Counted from the stretch's first letter, positions 27,363 to 38,321 are shown. The stretch is DNA of 64,000 nucleotides from Bombus terrestris (GCF_910591885.1 NC_063275.1:14868501-14932500), one strand, 5' to 3'. Program-made: numbers and translations. The notes: generated by a model from the letters alone, not told the origin.

Positions 27363-29389
27363 AATTCCAATTCTCTCCACAACTCTGTTTCTGTTTCTCG
27401 TTCGCCTCGCGTCCAGTACGAGCTCGGTTAATTTTCGTTATTAACAACTATCCCGTGACCTTCCGCGTTAATTATTTCGCAAGTCGCTTTGTGATCGCAC
27501 TTACACGCCGGCACGGTTGATTAGACGTTCATCGGGTATTCCTTGTTATCGTAGTTTCATCGTGTTAAATGTATCTTGGGTAATTACGTCAGCTTTTCAC
27601 CGGTGCCCGTTCTCCAACCGTATCTACTTAGCGACAAAGTGGTACTTTATGAGGCCCGAAGTTTCCGCGGCACACCGGTTCCAAAGTTTCTTTTTAAGGA
27701 AGTATTTGCAAGTATGTCTTTAGCAGGAAACTTTCTACTCGGCGGAATTGAATTTTACCTCTGTAGCGGCGGACAAGGCGGGAAAAGGCGGTTTCGGTCC
27801 TTGACGGCGAATTAAAATTCACCGAGCAACGTTTATTAGATAAATGCATTTATACAATTCGGATATCTCGCCGTGTACCATCTTCGGGCGTCGATAATTT
27901 CTGTTTCGATCTCTTTCTTTCTCGAGTTCGCCGTTACGCTTCTGCTTCTCCACAATAGAGGTAGGGTTTTAATCAGGCAGCGACGTAACTTGCAGAAATT
28001 TCATTCTACTTTGGTATTAATCACGTTACATGCTGTTCAACCGGCTCAACTTCTGCAACTTTGACTCGCGTTACTCGCAGCGTAGTTTAAAAATTCCAGG
28101 AACTTGAAAATCCTATACCATTAATTCCTAATAACTAACCTTTGCCTCACTTTCCTCTCTCCTCACTTCTCGTTCTTTCTTACTTTCTTACGTTCCTAAT
28201 TTGCCACGAAACAAATTATTCTATCAAACTATACGAAATTGTATTTCTTAAGTAAATTCATTGCATCCTCTTTACGTAGGAGCAACGTTCGGCTACTCGT
28301 TCCATTGTGTGCTTTACCACTGTTCGATACTCGTGACAAATACGTACAACGAGCATTTCATTTAAAAATCAAATCGATCGACTTCATTTTCTGAAAACTT
28401 CCTAATTTCATTACCGGAATATATTAATTTTGTATTTGAATAAAATTAATTAGTTTATCTTCTGTATACGTGTATGGATCATATACGAGCCAGACAAAGA
28501 TTAAAGATTTCTCCTAACGATCTTCTCGCAAATTTTAGTCATTCGAATGATTACCCACTGAGTTTCCGTCAAATCCCTCGTTCCTTTGATTGCAGATGAA
28601 TTTTCCAGCCTCGGTGTATCCTATTCCGCACCGCAACAACCGACTTTTGTCAAGTACACGCTCCCTTGTAACCGTCTTAGCGAAGTTGCATCGTGGAGGA
28701 AACGCACCGTGGAATTTGCAGTTTTTGACACAGCGTAATTATAGCAAAGCGTCGTTGGCAAGTTGTAAACAACGTCGACGCAACGAAACGACATACGGAT
28801 CCCCGTTAGCGGAAGTTAAGACGGAAGCACCGGCTGTTACGTCGCGTTACGAAAGGGATGAAAAGGTCGGATAAGGAGAAGGGGAGGTTAACGTTGCAGT
28901 ATAGTCGCGCGTCTACGAGGCGTCTTAACGTTTTCAAGCACCACCGTTAAATATTCATCGCGTCGAAACGTAAAGCGCCGAATATCCTCGGGTTCCGAGC
29001 GGAATTCGAGCTCGCCGCCGTCGTCGAGCCTCCGTAATCCTCGACGTTTTGCGAATACCGGAATTAAAATCGTACCGCGATTCTGACTTACGAAAGCGTG
29101 CCGTGACGCGCCGCGGTTTTCATCTCCAGGAACCGAATTTCACTCTCTTTTCGCGGTTTCGAGCCGCGACCACAGGAAAAAGAGACCCGCGTAAACTCGT
29201 TGAAAAGTTTGCCCTTTCTCTGCTTTCTTTTCTCCCTTTTTTTCTTCTCTTTTTTCTTTCTGACGAAGACGGATTCTTTCATAGAGGTGGAGATGAATAT
29301 GCTCGAAAGAGGCATCGCGAGCGTAGTGTTTAAAGCGAGATTGCGAAATTTTCCTTGAACGTGTGTACCGTACACGGAGTCGGTTAATT

Positions 29390-29411
29390 AAAAAAGCTAA
29401 TTAGCTTTTTT
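29390..29411. repeat. 22-bp perfect palindrome with CTAATTAG core
   Basis: Six A, then GCTAATTAGC, then six T, perfectly self-complementary over 22 bp. The core TAATTA is the classic homeodomain recognition sequence in symmetrical form, so a homeodomain-dimer site is possible. It could equally be a chance product of AT-rich drift. Confidence 0.85.
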
Positions 29412-30725
29412 ATCACTTCCTTTTTAACGTAATACGTGGTTCTAATGCGTGGTCAAGGTTTATCGAAGTAATTTATATGGAGAACAAGTAGGTAAAAATG
29501 AAGATTGGAAGGGATCTATCGTTCTCCTACGGTTGTTACGTTGATCTTAAGACCGATTCGTTTACACGACCATTCCTCGTCGCTAATAGAACCACGAATA
29601 GCTAGAGAATATCGGAATTTATCGGACAAAGGGTGAGATTTGCTTTTAAAGTTTCAAATATACCGGCAGCGTACCGCATTGACGTAACCCTTGAATAAGT
29701 TAGCTCACAATTGCGCGCACCATCGGCTGCCTCCGTGCCATTGTTTGTATTCATCCAAGGTATGCACACTCCTTGTCAGCCTCTTTGAGAACTATTGTGC
29801 CAAAGGTTCTACGCAAACATACTCTGATCTCAAGGTACCGGCCTAATCTAACTCGATAACAAATGCCTATATGTACGAGAAGGACAAACGCCTCGAGCGA
29901 ATAAGGGACGAAATTGCGAATTCCCTAAATGAATTACGCTCGATTCGCTACGTCTCCTCCTTCCTCTCCCGTTCCATAACTTTTCTAATCGACGACTCGC
30001 TCACTCGTACGAGCCAACTCTCTGATTTCTTTAAAAAATGTCTTTGATATCGATAGTAAGGTATCGATAGCAAACGAGCCTTGACGTCGAACTATGTACA
30101 CATAAAGAGACGTAAAAAGATCTCGCATATCAAGTGCAAACGTACTCGATTGATATTCAAATACGTTTCTACCGTGCACGCTCTTTCGAGTTATAAAAAC
30201 GATCTCACGTTATTTGTACCACGATTTTGAGGACACGGTGTACATGTAACGGGAAACCACGAAGCAAAGTTCAATTTCCATATGTGAATTCATAAAAGGA
30301 TAAAATTGACAGAACATTTACTCGGAACAAGAAATAACCTGAATCAACGTAACGGTAAGAACACATCAATCGGGTGTTCTCATCGTCCCATCTGTGGACG
30401 CGTTTTCCAATAAGAAAGCAGGTCGGCGCGCACGGAGGGGTAAAGGCTTTTAAAGGTCGATCCCAAGCCACGTTTCAGAAATTCTCATTCCGGTGGCGTT
30501 TGTTTAGCTCGCACGAGGAAGCCCGTGATTGCTCAGGGTTCTTTCTATTGGGGCAAGAAGTCGCTACCGTTTTTTCTTACGGCTTTAACCCCGCCGCGTA
30601 TACACACGCGCGTATTCTTCCTGCTCGCATTCAGCCGCGTTTGGAATAGCAAATAAGAATGGCGGCGCATCCTTCTTGCTCGGCATAACGCTCGTTTTAA
30701 CGGAGAATGTCGAGAATGGCGGTCA

Positions 30726-30918
30726 GACAGCGAAACAGAAAGAAAAAAGGGGGACGCAAAGGCACGGAAACGAAAATAGGAAGCGGAAAACGGCGGGAAG
30801 AGGAGTTAGAGGATGCGGAGAGAAGAAGCAGAAAAGAAAGAATCAGAGAGACAGAAAGCACGAGTAGTAGTAGAAGCGAAGAAAGAGAAAGCGAAAGAGC
30901 TGAAAGAGAAAGATAGAA
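30726..30918. repeat. About 190-bp polypurine block
   Basis: The plus strand is overwhelmingly A and G, with motifs such as AGAAAGAG and GAAGAGGAG recurring without a fixed period. Frames through it give Arg/Lys/Glu/Ser-rich proteins on one strand and Leu/Ser-rich ones on the other, as expected from composition alone. Confidence 0.7.
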
Positions 30919-33611
30919 GCTGTTCAAGACAGCGGGACATTGTTCAAATTGCGGAGAGTGGAGACATCGATCACCGTGGTGCTGCCGCAGCTGAGCCCCC
31001 GGGGACAGACACAAGCGACCTAACCGTCCCTCTTCAACCTCTCCTACCTTCGCCCTCTGTTGCTGCCTCCGTATCCCGACTCCATCGTTTGCCGACGCGT
31101 CCTGCTGGAAACCGTATCACGCGGTGATCCATCCAGACAATCCCTTCTCTCTCTGCGTTCCGTGGCCGTGCCGCCTCCGCGCATCGTCTAGCTGCTGAAT
31201 TTTTCAAGTGCACCGAACGCCCCGACGCGTTATTACGCTTTTTCCCTCGTCTCGTACAATTTCGTTAATGCGCGCGCCGCGACAGCCACCAAGCAGGAAT
31301 AATACCGACAAGATAAAACCGCGAACCCGAAGAAGTCGCGATGGAGAGACCCGGGAAAGAGGATGAGAGGAAGATTGTTTTTTCTTCTTTTATCCGCGAA
31401 GGTTGGCGCGTGGAAGAAGCGTCGAGCAGGATCCGGGAAATAAGCCGCGTTTTCCCGAAGTTGGTGCTGCCAGCGCGACGTCGATACGTCCACTGCACGT
31501 GAAAGTAAGTCGATACCCGGCCGGAAAGATCGAGTGGGAAATGGAACTCGAGAAAGATTTACGACAGAGCCGGGAATCGTCGATCGCGACGGACTCGTGC
31601 TCGATGCGAGCAGCCGGTCGTTAAACTTCCTTTCCCGATCGGTTCGACCGAGTGATGCATAGCGCTTGGACAGCCTGAAATTATTTTCCGTCCGCCGCTA
31701 GGATAATTATATTCCGACCGCGAGATCTTACACGGTTCGTCTTACAAGCGCGTCCGAGACCGAGAGAAACGCAGGTCGAAATAAATTAATCGCTGAAAGC
31801 GAAGAGCCTATGTAAGCGAAATCGTGTTAACGTTGTAACTCAAGGTTTGCAATGACTTTATCTTGGATTTAGCGAGAATGTAACGGAATATATTTGAGTA
31901 CGTTGCTTTTTGCGTCTACATCATCCGTGTCGCGTCTAGACAATTTTAATAGATGATAGGATAAACTAACGTTTTACTTGACTCGTTGCTTTTTCCAACG
32001 AGTCTCGCGTGCAAGGCGTACAAGACTATTACTTTGTATCATTAGTATTATTTATCGAATATTTTCTTTCTACCGCTCTATCCTCGGAATCGTGTTTTCC
32101 ATTATCTCTAATAAATAGCAGGTACTTACGTTCGTGAATAAGTAAGTTAAGTTGTATTCGTTCCTTTTTAAATTTTATCTTCGAGAGGAACGTCTTAAGA
32201 AGGATACTAAAAATTCCAGCACACATCCTACAAGCGAGAACGATGTTCGAGAAACAGACCAGCCGTAAATCGAATCGATATCGATCGACAAACTTCTTTT
32301 CTCGCATTCGATTCCATTAGATATTCAGCGGTGGAAACAGGCTGTAGGTCAAATCCTGCTAACGTTGAAATTTTGATACGCAGACACCGATGGGATAAAT
32401 TCTTGGATGACGTCCAACGACGCTTTTGCACCGCGGTCATTCTACATACATTCTCCAATTTATCGCAGATCCAGTTCGTTATTTATTTCTCGTGTCGGAC
32501 GTAACGTCGATTCACTCTCGCAATTTTCCTCGGCGAACATCTCTGCCGTACAATGGTTCAAAGAAGCGTAGTCTTCGATAAGTACTTTTCCCTCGCAAAG
32601 TACTTTTCTCGAAAGATCTACAAACTCTTGGAGCAACTTACCTACTAACTTTACTTGAGAAAATCATGGAATTCCTAATTGAAATTATTGCCGGAAGAAC
32701 GCGAACAATTTTCAAAGGAATCGAGAGCGATCGAGGATTCGCGCGGATTAGTCTTTAGTTCCGCGCAAATAGTTACCTCGAGCACGCAAACCGCGTTGTT
32801 CCGTGTATAAAAATACTCATGGCGATGATACGCGGCCGTCGACCTGAACAAACATGGAGAATTTCTTCCGGATGAATAGGAAGATTCGGTGTGCGTGCCG
32901 GTGCTCGAGTTATGCTCTTGTCTACGGTATTAATGGACGCTGTTAGGAAGGCGCAATTCAGCACACGCCTTGCCGCGTAGTAAAGCGGCTCCGTAAACTA
33001 TAGCAACATCTTCGCAAGTATTAGTTCTCAAACCGCGGAGAATACTTCACCGGTTAGGATTGGTTGTTTCAACACCGAGCCGTTCGACATTCGGCTCTCA
33101 TGACTTTAGAGAGTACTCGAGCCGTTACTCCTGCCGAGGTATACAAGCTACTCGAGCGCCCAAGTGCTTCTTGTCAGTCTCACTTTCTCAGCCAGGAAGC
33201 ATATTTGGTAAGATGATACTCCGCCGGCTGACGGATAACAATGCGTCCTCTACCGGATTCTCTTGTTTAACTCATCAGCCGCGTCGCTGATCCTTTATAA
33301 ACCACCGTCGAAATTTCAACGCTCGCCGAACCGTGAAGCTGATTTTCGCGCGCGGCTGTCGGTGCGCAACGAATTTCGTGCGTAACCGTTGGAGGCGACG
33401 CACCGCCTGCACGCCATCGCAGTTCGCGAGGAAAATTACAACCCCCGTCTCTCTGACTCTGGTTGCGCGCGTACCGCGTACAGCGAGCGAGTTATGCAAA
33501 TGAGATAGGCTCGTGTTTTCTCCTTAGCCGAAGATAAGGGGAAAGAGAAAGGAAAAAAGGTCGGATGGTCGTTACGCGGCAAGCTTCGGCGATTTTATTT
33601 TACCTTAACGC

Positions 33612-33680
33612 ATTCGCCGTTACGGCGAATCGATGACCGACGCTGTTAGCTTTAATTAAAACAGCTTACAGCGAATATGC
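33612..33680. repeat. Cluster of nested inverted repeats
   Basis: ATTCGCCG and CGGCGAAT pair perfectly across a 3-nt loop (33,612-33,630). CGCTGTTAGCT and AGCTTACAGCG pair at 10 of 11 positions across an 11-nt loop (33,641-33,673). The flanks GCATTCGC and GCGAATATGC can close the whole structure with a 2-nt bulge. No gene assignment is possible from sequence alone. Confidence 0.7.
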
Positions 33681-34209
33681 TAATAGCGTCGTCTGCGCGT
33701 TGGCTAACGCGGTTCGCGTCTAATTTAATGTTATAATTCGTTTGCACGGTCTGTTTGTCTCGCGACATATGAATTCGCGATGGTTAAGGGGTCTAGTTGT
33801 GTGAGACTCGTTAGGTAACGCGTATACACGCTGCGTTCTATATCGGCTTCTTGATATACCGCCTGATGTAGGTACAGGTCGTTCGCGATTGTTCTTATGA
33901 AACACACGCCGCGTACTCGCGCAATATCCTCTTAGTACGATGTATTTCATGGTACGAAATCGCTCATTGTTTATATTTTATGTCACGTTGTATAGTTCAC
34001 TAAGACCTGTTTTCAAACGTATTCGCTTCTTTACCGTTATGTAATAATTAGCCTGTAAGTTATCGAATGTAAAATTTCTTGGAGCTAAAGATCTAAAACT
34101 CTCTCGAGTCTTACCGAATGCTAAGACGATCAATATTTTTCGAACATCCAAGAAACTGCCAAACTGTCTAGTACAGACCTGTGTATTCTCAGACTCACAG
34201 AGTTTCTCA

Positions 34210-34253
34210 AATTATTGATAATGATTTTCATGATCATAATCATTCAATGAATT
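34210..34253. repeat. AT-rich hairpin, 15 pairs with two bulges
   Basis: AATTATTG and AATGATT on the left pair with AATCATT and CAATGAATT on the right, with one 2-nt and one 1-nt bulge. The 11-nt loop contains the palindrome ATGATCAT. It sits about 110 bp left of another strong hairpin. Confidence 0.65.
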
Positions 34254-34360
34254 AATCTAACATAATTACTTTGCCAAGTAACATACATTTGTTTGTCAAT
34301 ATCTTTTTCTTTACAAAAGGTACTTTAATACTGAACGTATAACGCTGTCAGAGACAAGTG

Positions 34361-34387
34361 GTCTGTAATTAAGGATTAATTACAGAC
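34361..34387. repeat. Perfect 12-bp hairpin, 3-nt loop
   Basis: GTCTGTAATTAA, loop GGA, then TTAATTACAGAC. Flanking AAGT and ACTT extend the stem to 16 bp past a single bulged G. The arms contain TAATTA, a homeodomain-type core. Confidence 0.85.
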
Positions 34388-34871
34388 ACTTTCCTTCCAT
34401 CTGTGGTCTACGATCGATAACGTTCGTTCTGTATTTAAGACGTCAAAGGGTTTTAACGAAATTCCTTTATTGCCGTAAAAATCACGGCCGAAGACGGCAC
34501 TTAAATCAGCCAGCCAAATTAAAGTCAATGTTACGCTCTGTTACAGCTAAATGATCCGATATAAGTCTAGATTCGACGTTCCTGGCTGGCTGGCGCCAGT
34601 GTAAACGCAGCCTTACCCCTCGGCAGCTGGTGTTTCATTCTCCCTTCGACGAAACTTTCGTCCCGGCATAATTCTGTCCCGAGGTTCGGTGTCCTCGCAA
34701 AAGTACCTACTGCTAATTAATCCTTTTAACAGCGCTTAAATTTAATTAATCTGAAAGTTATGTGGTCGATCCCCGACTCCGTTGCTCTCGGCTGTCGCTG
34801 ACCTCCATCGCATTTTCTCGTTGCTGCTCGATTTCACACGCTGGAAAATTTACCGCCGGAGATCATATACG

Positions 34872-35110
34872 TTAACCAGTTAGCTGTTTTTGACGAGTAT
34901 ACTCGTCATGAAGAAACTGCAATATTTCGTGTTACGAAGAGCGTTGTCGTTAATAAAATTAAAAAGTAAAGTCATTTCGTTACAAGTTCATTCTACGCTA
35001 TAACAGCTACACATACTCCGTGTTTCACGAGTATACTCGTCGTCGTTTACTTTTTGCCACACATTTTAGGTACACAGTTTTCAAAGAAGCCGCAACAGTT
35101 AACTGACTAA
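34872..35110. mobile_element. Short element with terminal inverted repeats, TTAA-associated
   Basis: The left end TTAACCAGTTAGCTGTT and the complement of the right end, TTAGTCAGTTAACTGTT, agree at 14 of 17 positions over a 239-bp span. The left end begins with TTAA; the right flank would be CTAA, one base off, so a piggyBac-type TTAA target is possible but not proven. Inside are a 16-bp perfect palindrome GACGAGTATACTCGTC (34,892-34,907) and a related 14-bp palindrome ACGAGTATACTCGT (35,027-35,040). There is no coding capacity, so this would be a non-autonomous (MITE-like) copy. Confidence 0.55.
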
Positions 35111-36959
35111 ACGGTCTTTGGAAATACCATTTCACGGTTCCTTCGTTCCCTCGAAACGCCATGAATCTTCTTTTTCTTCGATTTTCTTGCCTCGTTTCGT
35201 TGGTGATTTCCACTCGTTTCGTCCTTCGTCGTTTTCTTGGTCGTTCGATCTTTGGATCTCCGACGACACGTTATCGCACTCAGCAAACTTGTCTTTCACC
35301 AGATTGCTAATTCCTCGGCCGACGTTTGCAAAATTGTACGAAGTCGCGCCTGATATCCCCAGCGAGAGGAGAGAAAGAATTCCTGCGCGCTCCCCTGAAA
35401 CAATTACGCGACCGCCTTTCGCCCTTGTTTCTCCGTATTCCCGACTAGTCCGTTCTCCCCAAGTAATAAGGCAGAATTCCACTTTCTACTTCTGCTTTCC
35501 CCCTTTCTCTTACTTTTTTTTTTAATATACTCTCGAGAGAAAACCATGAGTTCTTCCAAGAGTTCTTCGGATAATCCGATTACAGCTTCGACTGTACAAA
35601 TTAGAGAGGAATGAACGTCGAAGTATTGGAAATAATAAATCAAACAAATTCTTTGATCGTTTTGAATAAAAGGGAGCGCGATAACACGTTCGAGAAAGCG
35701 AGAGGCTAAGAGACGCGTCCGTCGGACTTGGCAATTTTCCAATGCAACGACGCAACAAAACGCTGCATCCCTCATTCACGGTGCCGAATAATGAAAAAAC
35801 AACATTTACAGATCGCGGCCGATCAACCGCGATCTCGCCGCAAAGCTTATCCGGCTTTGCACGCTCGTCCGGTGTATGTAGATACCTCTTTGGCGCAGTC
35901 TATGATCTCACCGGAGGAAATTTACGATCTCCACACTTTGTAGGGGAGCAAGCACTGCGTACACGAGGCCCTCAGTCACCCCCTCGTGCATTATCGACGC
36001 TGGCCCGCGAAGTTTCGCCGTGAAGGGAACGCTGCACAAGCCGATAGGGGATAATCAATCTCGAAACACAGAACGTTCCCCCGGAGAGATTGTTGTAGGG
36101 CGGAGAAGTAAGAGGGTGAGAGAAAGCGAGAGAGGCAGGAGGCGGTGATGTTGGTGGTGGATACGGGCAGGCTTGGCTACGTGTGTTTGCATTTGCGTGC
36201 TAATTTGCCCTAACCTAATGAGAGACCGGCTTGCGCAAACTCTTACTCTCCTCCGGTTCACCCCCTTGTGCTACGCCGTGGATGAGCAAGAGCTGCCCAC
36301 CGGGCATAAACGTGTTGAAAAATTGGATCGCGAAACTTCGCCACTCGCCACGGCTGTGTCGAGGTCCGGTGTGTTTGCCATGCGGCGATCTTTAATGAAA
36401 CTAGCCGGAACGCTGGATTATTTGCCGAGCTAGCAGTGTAATTATGCCTGATTAGAGATGCGACCGTAATTGGCAAGAAAGAAGTTCGCTCGAGTAAGGG
36501 AGTTTTCCGGCATCTCGTATCGGGTTATTGTTACCGTAATTGCTAATTGATTTTTCAGACAAAATTTCTCGTTTTGAGATCAGTTGGTACGACGCTGACA
36601 AATATTAAGTTTCTTTAATCAGAAAAAAACGAGGATTACGGGAAAACGCGGTACGATATTGTTGAAGTGGATCTCACTTCTAAGAAAACTCCACATCTTT
36701 TCTAAAGTTTAGTTTTCTTAGTCCTGGAAGCCATTGAGTATTGTTTAGCACTAAGTCAATTTGAAGAGCCTCTCAGCCTCATAGCTTTCTAGGAACATGC
36801 CTAGCACAGATGATGCAACGGGGTACAGACTGGCCAGTTTTTCCATAATTGTATAAATACCCATACACCCATGGACTTCGAAGCTCTTTCGTAATGTAAC
36901 GCTGCCAGCGTGTATACACATTGTACTTATACTTAAACTTGCTTAAATATATTTTTCTA
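35111..36959. other. Non-coding stretch with hairpins
   Basis: No gene is supported. A 9-bp inverted repeat (AGATCGCGG and CCGCGATCT, 8-nt loop) lies at 35,810-35,835 and a longer one at 36,680-36,721. CCTAACCTAA, two units of the insect telomere complement, occurs at 36,209-36,218 without further repeats. The open frames at 35,118-35,525 and 35,404-35,775 overlap on opposite strands and show no domain. Confidence 0.5.
36680..36721. repeat. Perfect 11-bp inverted repeat, 20-nt loop
   Basis: CTAAGAAAACT at 36,680-36,690 and AGTTTTCTTAG at 36,711-36,721 are exact reverse complements. The 42-nt hairpin is shorter than a typical insect miRNA precursor. Its origin is unknown. Confidence 0.8.
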
Positions 36960-37171
36960 TTAGGTTGCCCGAAAGGTTTCTTTCGTTTTATGAGGAAATA
37001 ATAGACGCACAACGTCCTTTGTTTTATATTATTTTTTCGAATTACGTACGATTCATTTTGTTCTGTTGAGATAACACCGCGACATTTCACAGCCTTGATT
37101 TCACGTTTGTATGAAAGTGCACTGTTGTAAAAACACGTTTGCGAAAGAAAGACACTTTCCCGACAACCTAA
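36960..37171. mobile_element. mariner-type MITE, 212 bp
   Basis: The segment starts TTAGGTTGCCCGAAAGG and ends CCCGACAACCTAA, so both termini read TTAGGTTG inwards, followed by similar sequence through TCTTTC. It is bounded by TA on both sides (36,958-36,959 and 37,172-37,173), the target-site duplication of the Tc1/mariner superfamily. Full mariner elements are about 1.3 kb with a transposase of about 345 residues. Here only 212 bp remain and no transposase frame is present, so this is a deletion derivative or MITE that would need a transposase supplied from elsewhere. The superfamily call rests on the TTAGGTTG termini and TA flanks. Confidence 0.8.
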
Positions 37172-37196
37172 TATTATACATTCATCCACATATTTC

Positions 37197-37237
37197 CTCT
37201 CTCTCTCTCTCTCTCTCTATCTCTATCTCTCTCTCTA
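37197..37237. repeat. (CT)n microsatellite, interrupted
   Basis: A CT run with two AT interruptions, immediately to the right of the mariner MITE. Confidence 0.95.
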
Positions 37238-37784
37238 TTACGAGATAAAACCTTAACAAACATGGACTTGCAATGGGGAGTATAGTAGAAAGTATCGTAT
37301 TTGGAATAAGAAATATAGCGTTGATGTACTTATGTATATAAATCTCTAAACCTAAAGGTCGTAGTACATTAGGTCCTTGAATTCGTCTTGACATCAGCTA
37401 GTTGTGGAATCAAAAATAGATAGTTCGTTTGTCAATCCTTTCGCTAGGGAAAAAGTCGATGTTCACAGCCCGAGTTTCAAATTTTCAACATGTTGCGTAA
37501 TATGTCGATAAGCAGAGATAATCCAAGCGGCTTTTAGAATGCTCACGTACATGCGACGCTGAGACTGTGGAAAGCAACTAGTACGTCACATATGCGCGAC
37601 GCGTACTAACGAAAGCTTTTATGTTTTATCGAAAAAAAAGTTCTTTGAAATTTTTAGTATTGCATTTTGCAGCCGATTGAAAACTTGAATAATACAAGTA
37701 TCTTCGAACTATGCGTGAAACGAGTCACACAGATGTGGTTATACATCGTTTAGAATTGCATTTTCTTTCTTTCTTTCGCGAAAG

Positions 37785-37826
37785 ATCTGATATTTTGACG
37801 TAAAATATCAGATGAAAATATCAGAT
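37785..37826. repeat. Inverted plus direct repeat of AAAATATCAGAT
   Basis: ATCTGATATTTT (37,785-37,796) is followed after GACGT by its exact complement AAAATATCAGAT (37,802-37,813), which is then repeated directly 13 bp later (37,815-37,826). CGCG lies at both outer edges. The geometry of one inverted and two tandem identical 12-mers resembles a protein-binding array. Confidence 0.8.
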
Positions 37827-38301
37827 CGCGCCAGTGAATCTCATTGTATTCCAACCGTAAAATTGGTTCATCTATCGCAAAGTTGATGTATTTCTCTGAA
37901 GAATTTTCAGTAAGAATAGCGTATTCATCTAGGAAATACATATTTACAAAGGATCGACATCTTCTTTTTCTTCTTCTTCTTCTCTATCTTCTTATTGAAT
38001 AAAGGCATGCCCCAACATTCAAGTGGAAAAATATGCAAAATTCTGCTGCAGCAAAGCACCTTTGCAAGTAGCATCCGAGTGATTCGTGGAACTAACATTT
38101 CCACTACTTGCTTGTTCCAACAAGCGTCTTTCCATTAACTACCTCCTCAACCTTGGTGGTATCTTGTCTTTATTTAATAGACTCATTTGTATATTAACCT
38201 AATTAATATTTCAAACTGTTCCTGAAAGCATCAATTTCAGACATTACAGTAAGGAAAATAACTTTTGAAATTTGAACTATCAACTGTGAACAGTTATACA
38301 A

Positions 38302-38321
38302 ATATAGCTTGAAAGCTATAT
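38302..38321. repeat. 9-bp arms with 2-bp spacer
   Basis: ATATAGCTT, GA, AAGCTATAT. Just upstream, at 38,282-38,295, AACTGT, GA, ACAGTT has the same design with the same GA spacer. A spacer this small cannot form a hairpin loop without opening base pairs, so these read better as dyad sites than RNA hairpins. Confidence 0.75.

Larger units (their letters stand above)
27361..33600. other. Non-coding stretch with purine block
   Basis: No gene is firmly supported. An acceptor-like sequence ending TTGATTGCAG directly precedes ATG at 28,596, which opens 92 codons (see findings). A 9-bp inverted repeat (ATTAATTTT and AAAATTAAT, 10-nt loop) lies at 28,423-28,450. The segment around 30,500-31,650 is GC- and CpG-rich and contains the purine block annotated separately. 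Confidence 0.45.

Noticed and set aside
36779..37189. Minus-strand frame across the mariner MITE as a possible transposase
   Set aside because: It spans the element boundaries and shows no DDE-type catalytic spacing. The element is only 212 bp and non-coding.
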